Assembly (NCBI GenBank): GCA_965276825.1
Contig: OZ255630.1
Location: 2,666,001-2,730,000 of the forward strand
Direction of reading: 5' to 3'
Origin: G965276765 sp965276825
GTDB taxonomy: Bacteria; Actinomycetota; Acidimicrobiia; Acidimicrobiales; Palsa-688
Length of the DNA stretch: 64,000 nucleotides
Position 1 is the stretch's first letter; each line of letters opens with the position of its first letter. A program made the translations under genes and the position numbers. Shown in pieces: positions 63,151 through 64,000 of this stretch. The notes beneath the pieces are model-generated. The model saw nothing but the letters and a program-made list of their open reading frames with translations, searched no databases and had not been told where the DNA came from.

Positions 63151-63236
63151 CACGCCAACGGTACAGCAGCACCAGACGGGTCCGTCCGCACGTGGTCCCG
63201 GCGATGCCACGGAGGGTCCCAGGTCGGCCCGATCCG

Positions 63237-64000
63237 TCAGTGGTGGACGAGGACGGCGGCGCCGGCGATCCAGAGCGGCCCGGAGACGACCAGGGAGTCG
63301 AGCCGGCGGAGCGCGGGCACCCGACCCGGCGCCAGGCGCCGGCAGACCTCGACGCCGAGGGGGGCGGCGACGGCGACCGCCCCGCAGAGCAGCCAGGCGC
63401 CCGTGGAGGTGAAGGGCGGCACGAGGACCGACTCGACGATCACCGCCAGCACGGCGAGGGTGAGCAGGCCGGCGACCGCGCCCACGATCCCGCCGGTCTC
63501 GCCGGTGCCCATGACCGCGTTGGCCAGGTCGAAGAGGCAGACGGCCACGACCAGCACCAGAGCAGCCTGGCTGCTCTGGTCGGCGGCGATGACGAGGGCG
63601 AGGCCGGCGAGGCCGGGAACCGCGGCGGCCAGCACCGCACGCCAGGCAGCCGGGCCGATGGGCGCTCCGCCGCCCTTCGCCTCGCCACGGTCGGCCACCG
63701 CGGTCTGCCAGGCCACGACGGCCGCCCCGGCCAGCAGGGCCACCACGCCGGCCGGCGGGCTCACCACCGCGCCGAGCGGGGCGAGCCCGATGAGCGCCAC
63801 GCCGGCGAGCAGCGGTCCTGCGGCCAGGTCGGCGGGGCTGCCGGACGCCCGCCTGGCGGCGCGCCACGCGGTGGCCCCGCCGAGCAGGCAGACCGGCGTG
63901 AGGACCACGCCGAGGGCGCCGACGCTCGTGGCGACGGTGACGACGAGGAACACGCCCCAGACCACGCCGCCGACGACGAACGGGGCGGCTCTCGTGGCCC
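63237..64000 (-). CDS. Polytopic membrane protein (start outside the window)
   Basis: At least 254 residues with about seven hydrophobic segments (WGVFLVVTVATSVGALGVVL at the visible start, LVLVVAVCLFDLANAVMG, AVAGLLTLAVLAVIVESVLV). The frame is open to the window edge and the first helix seems to continue upstream, so the start is probably not seen. The ending RVPALRRLDSLVVSGPLWI resembles the DR.DSL....P end of CDP-diglyceride synthases, but the other CdsA motif residues are not evident. I do not assign a function. Confidence 0.6.
   Translation of the reverse strand, partial: ATRAAPFVVGGVVWGVFLVVTVATSVGALGVVLTPVCLLGGATAWRAARRASGSPADLAAGPLLAGVALIGLAPLGAVVSPPAGVVALLAGAAVVAWQTAVADRGEAKGGGAPIGPAAWRAVLAAAVPGLAGLALVIAADQSSQAALVLVVAVCLFDLANAVMGTGETGGIVGAVAGLLTLAVLAVIVESVLVPPFTSTGAWLLCGAVAVAAPLGVEVCRRLAPGRVPALRRLDSLVVSGPLWIAGAAVLVHH

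Noticed and set aside
63237..64000. CdsA (CDP-diglyceride synthase)
   Set aside because: Only the final RRLDSL...P stretch resembles the family. The diagnostic GxKxxPxxSPKKTWEG-like region is not evident, so no name was given.

Overview
The window is very GC-rich actinobacterial DNA. The best lineage guess is class Acidimicrobiia, inferred from gene content only. Pointers are a secreted NlpC/P60 protein with GYW...FGDA repeats, mycothiol biosynthesis (mshA), an F420-type nitroreductase, a BldC-like regulator, Rex, a complete 14-subunit complex I operon beside a geranylgeranyl (menaquinone) reductase, frequent GTG starts, and stop/start overlaps such as GTGA and TGATG.

Layout. 1-437: start of a sugar-binding lipoprotein gene. 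0.5-3.5 kb: a PAS-GAF-GGDEF-EAL c-di-GMP enzyme. 3.6-4.5 kb: an AraC regulator and a truncated glyoxalase-fold gene. 4.5-7.2 kb: a MarR-MmpL efflux operon. 7.4-8.5 kb: tRNA-Tyr, yajQ and an HtpX fragment. 8.7-13.6 kb: secreted and housekeeping genes ending in acetyl-CoA synthetase. 13.8-17.0 kb: an unusual fusion of a metallophosphoesterase with an MprF-like lipid aminoacyltransferase. 17.2-34.7 kb: nuoN to nuoA, all on the minus strand, read A to N. 34.9-36.7 kb: a DUF1707 membrane protein and an LD-carboxypeptidase. 36.7-39.2 kb: repeat-bearing non-coding DNA and two more AT-rich exported proteins. 39.2-41.0 kb: geranylgeranyl reductase and a GNAT enzyme. 41.0-46.6 kb: a stretch of broken genes (serine hydrolase, epimerase, cyclase and a maleylpyruvate isomerase-like relic) with a toxin-antitoxin pair, an ECF42-type sigma factor with its DGPF partner, and a DUF427 gene. 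46.8-58.4 kb: tetrapyrrole genes on the minus strand (rex, sirC, hemA, hemC, cobA-hemD, hemB, hemL), interrupted by a lipoprotein, a DinB-like enzyme, an esterase and a TetR/nitroreductase pair. 58.5-61.7 kb: BldC-like protein, proC, YbjN-like protein and mshA. 61.7-64.0 kb: an XRE regulator, a single receiver domain, a protein with the RsiG-type c-di-GMP signature, and a partial membrane protein.

How the genes work together. Complex I oxidises NADH and reduces menaquinone, whose tail the nearby reductase probably saturates. Rex heads the haem/sirohaem run, so redox state may be tied to tetrapyrrole supply. Three proteins from c-di-GMP-linked families (cyclase/phosphodiesterase, YajQ and the RsiG-like protein) lie in the same 64 kb.

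The most interesting signals are the RsiG-type anti-sigma candidate with two c-di-GMP motifs, the phosphoesterase-MprF fusion, a threefold in-frame repeat of the ProC active-site motif, three operator palindromes spaced 18 bp apart before the TetR gene, a palindromic element present twice in the window, and a lipoprotein gene that appears to start at CTG overlapping the hemA stop.
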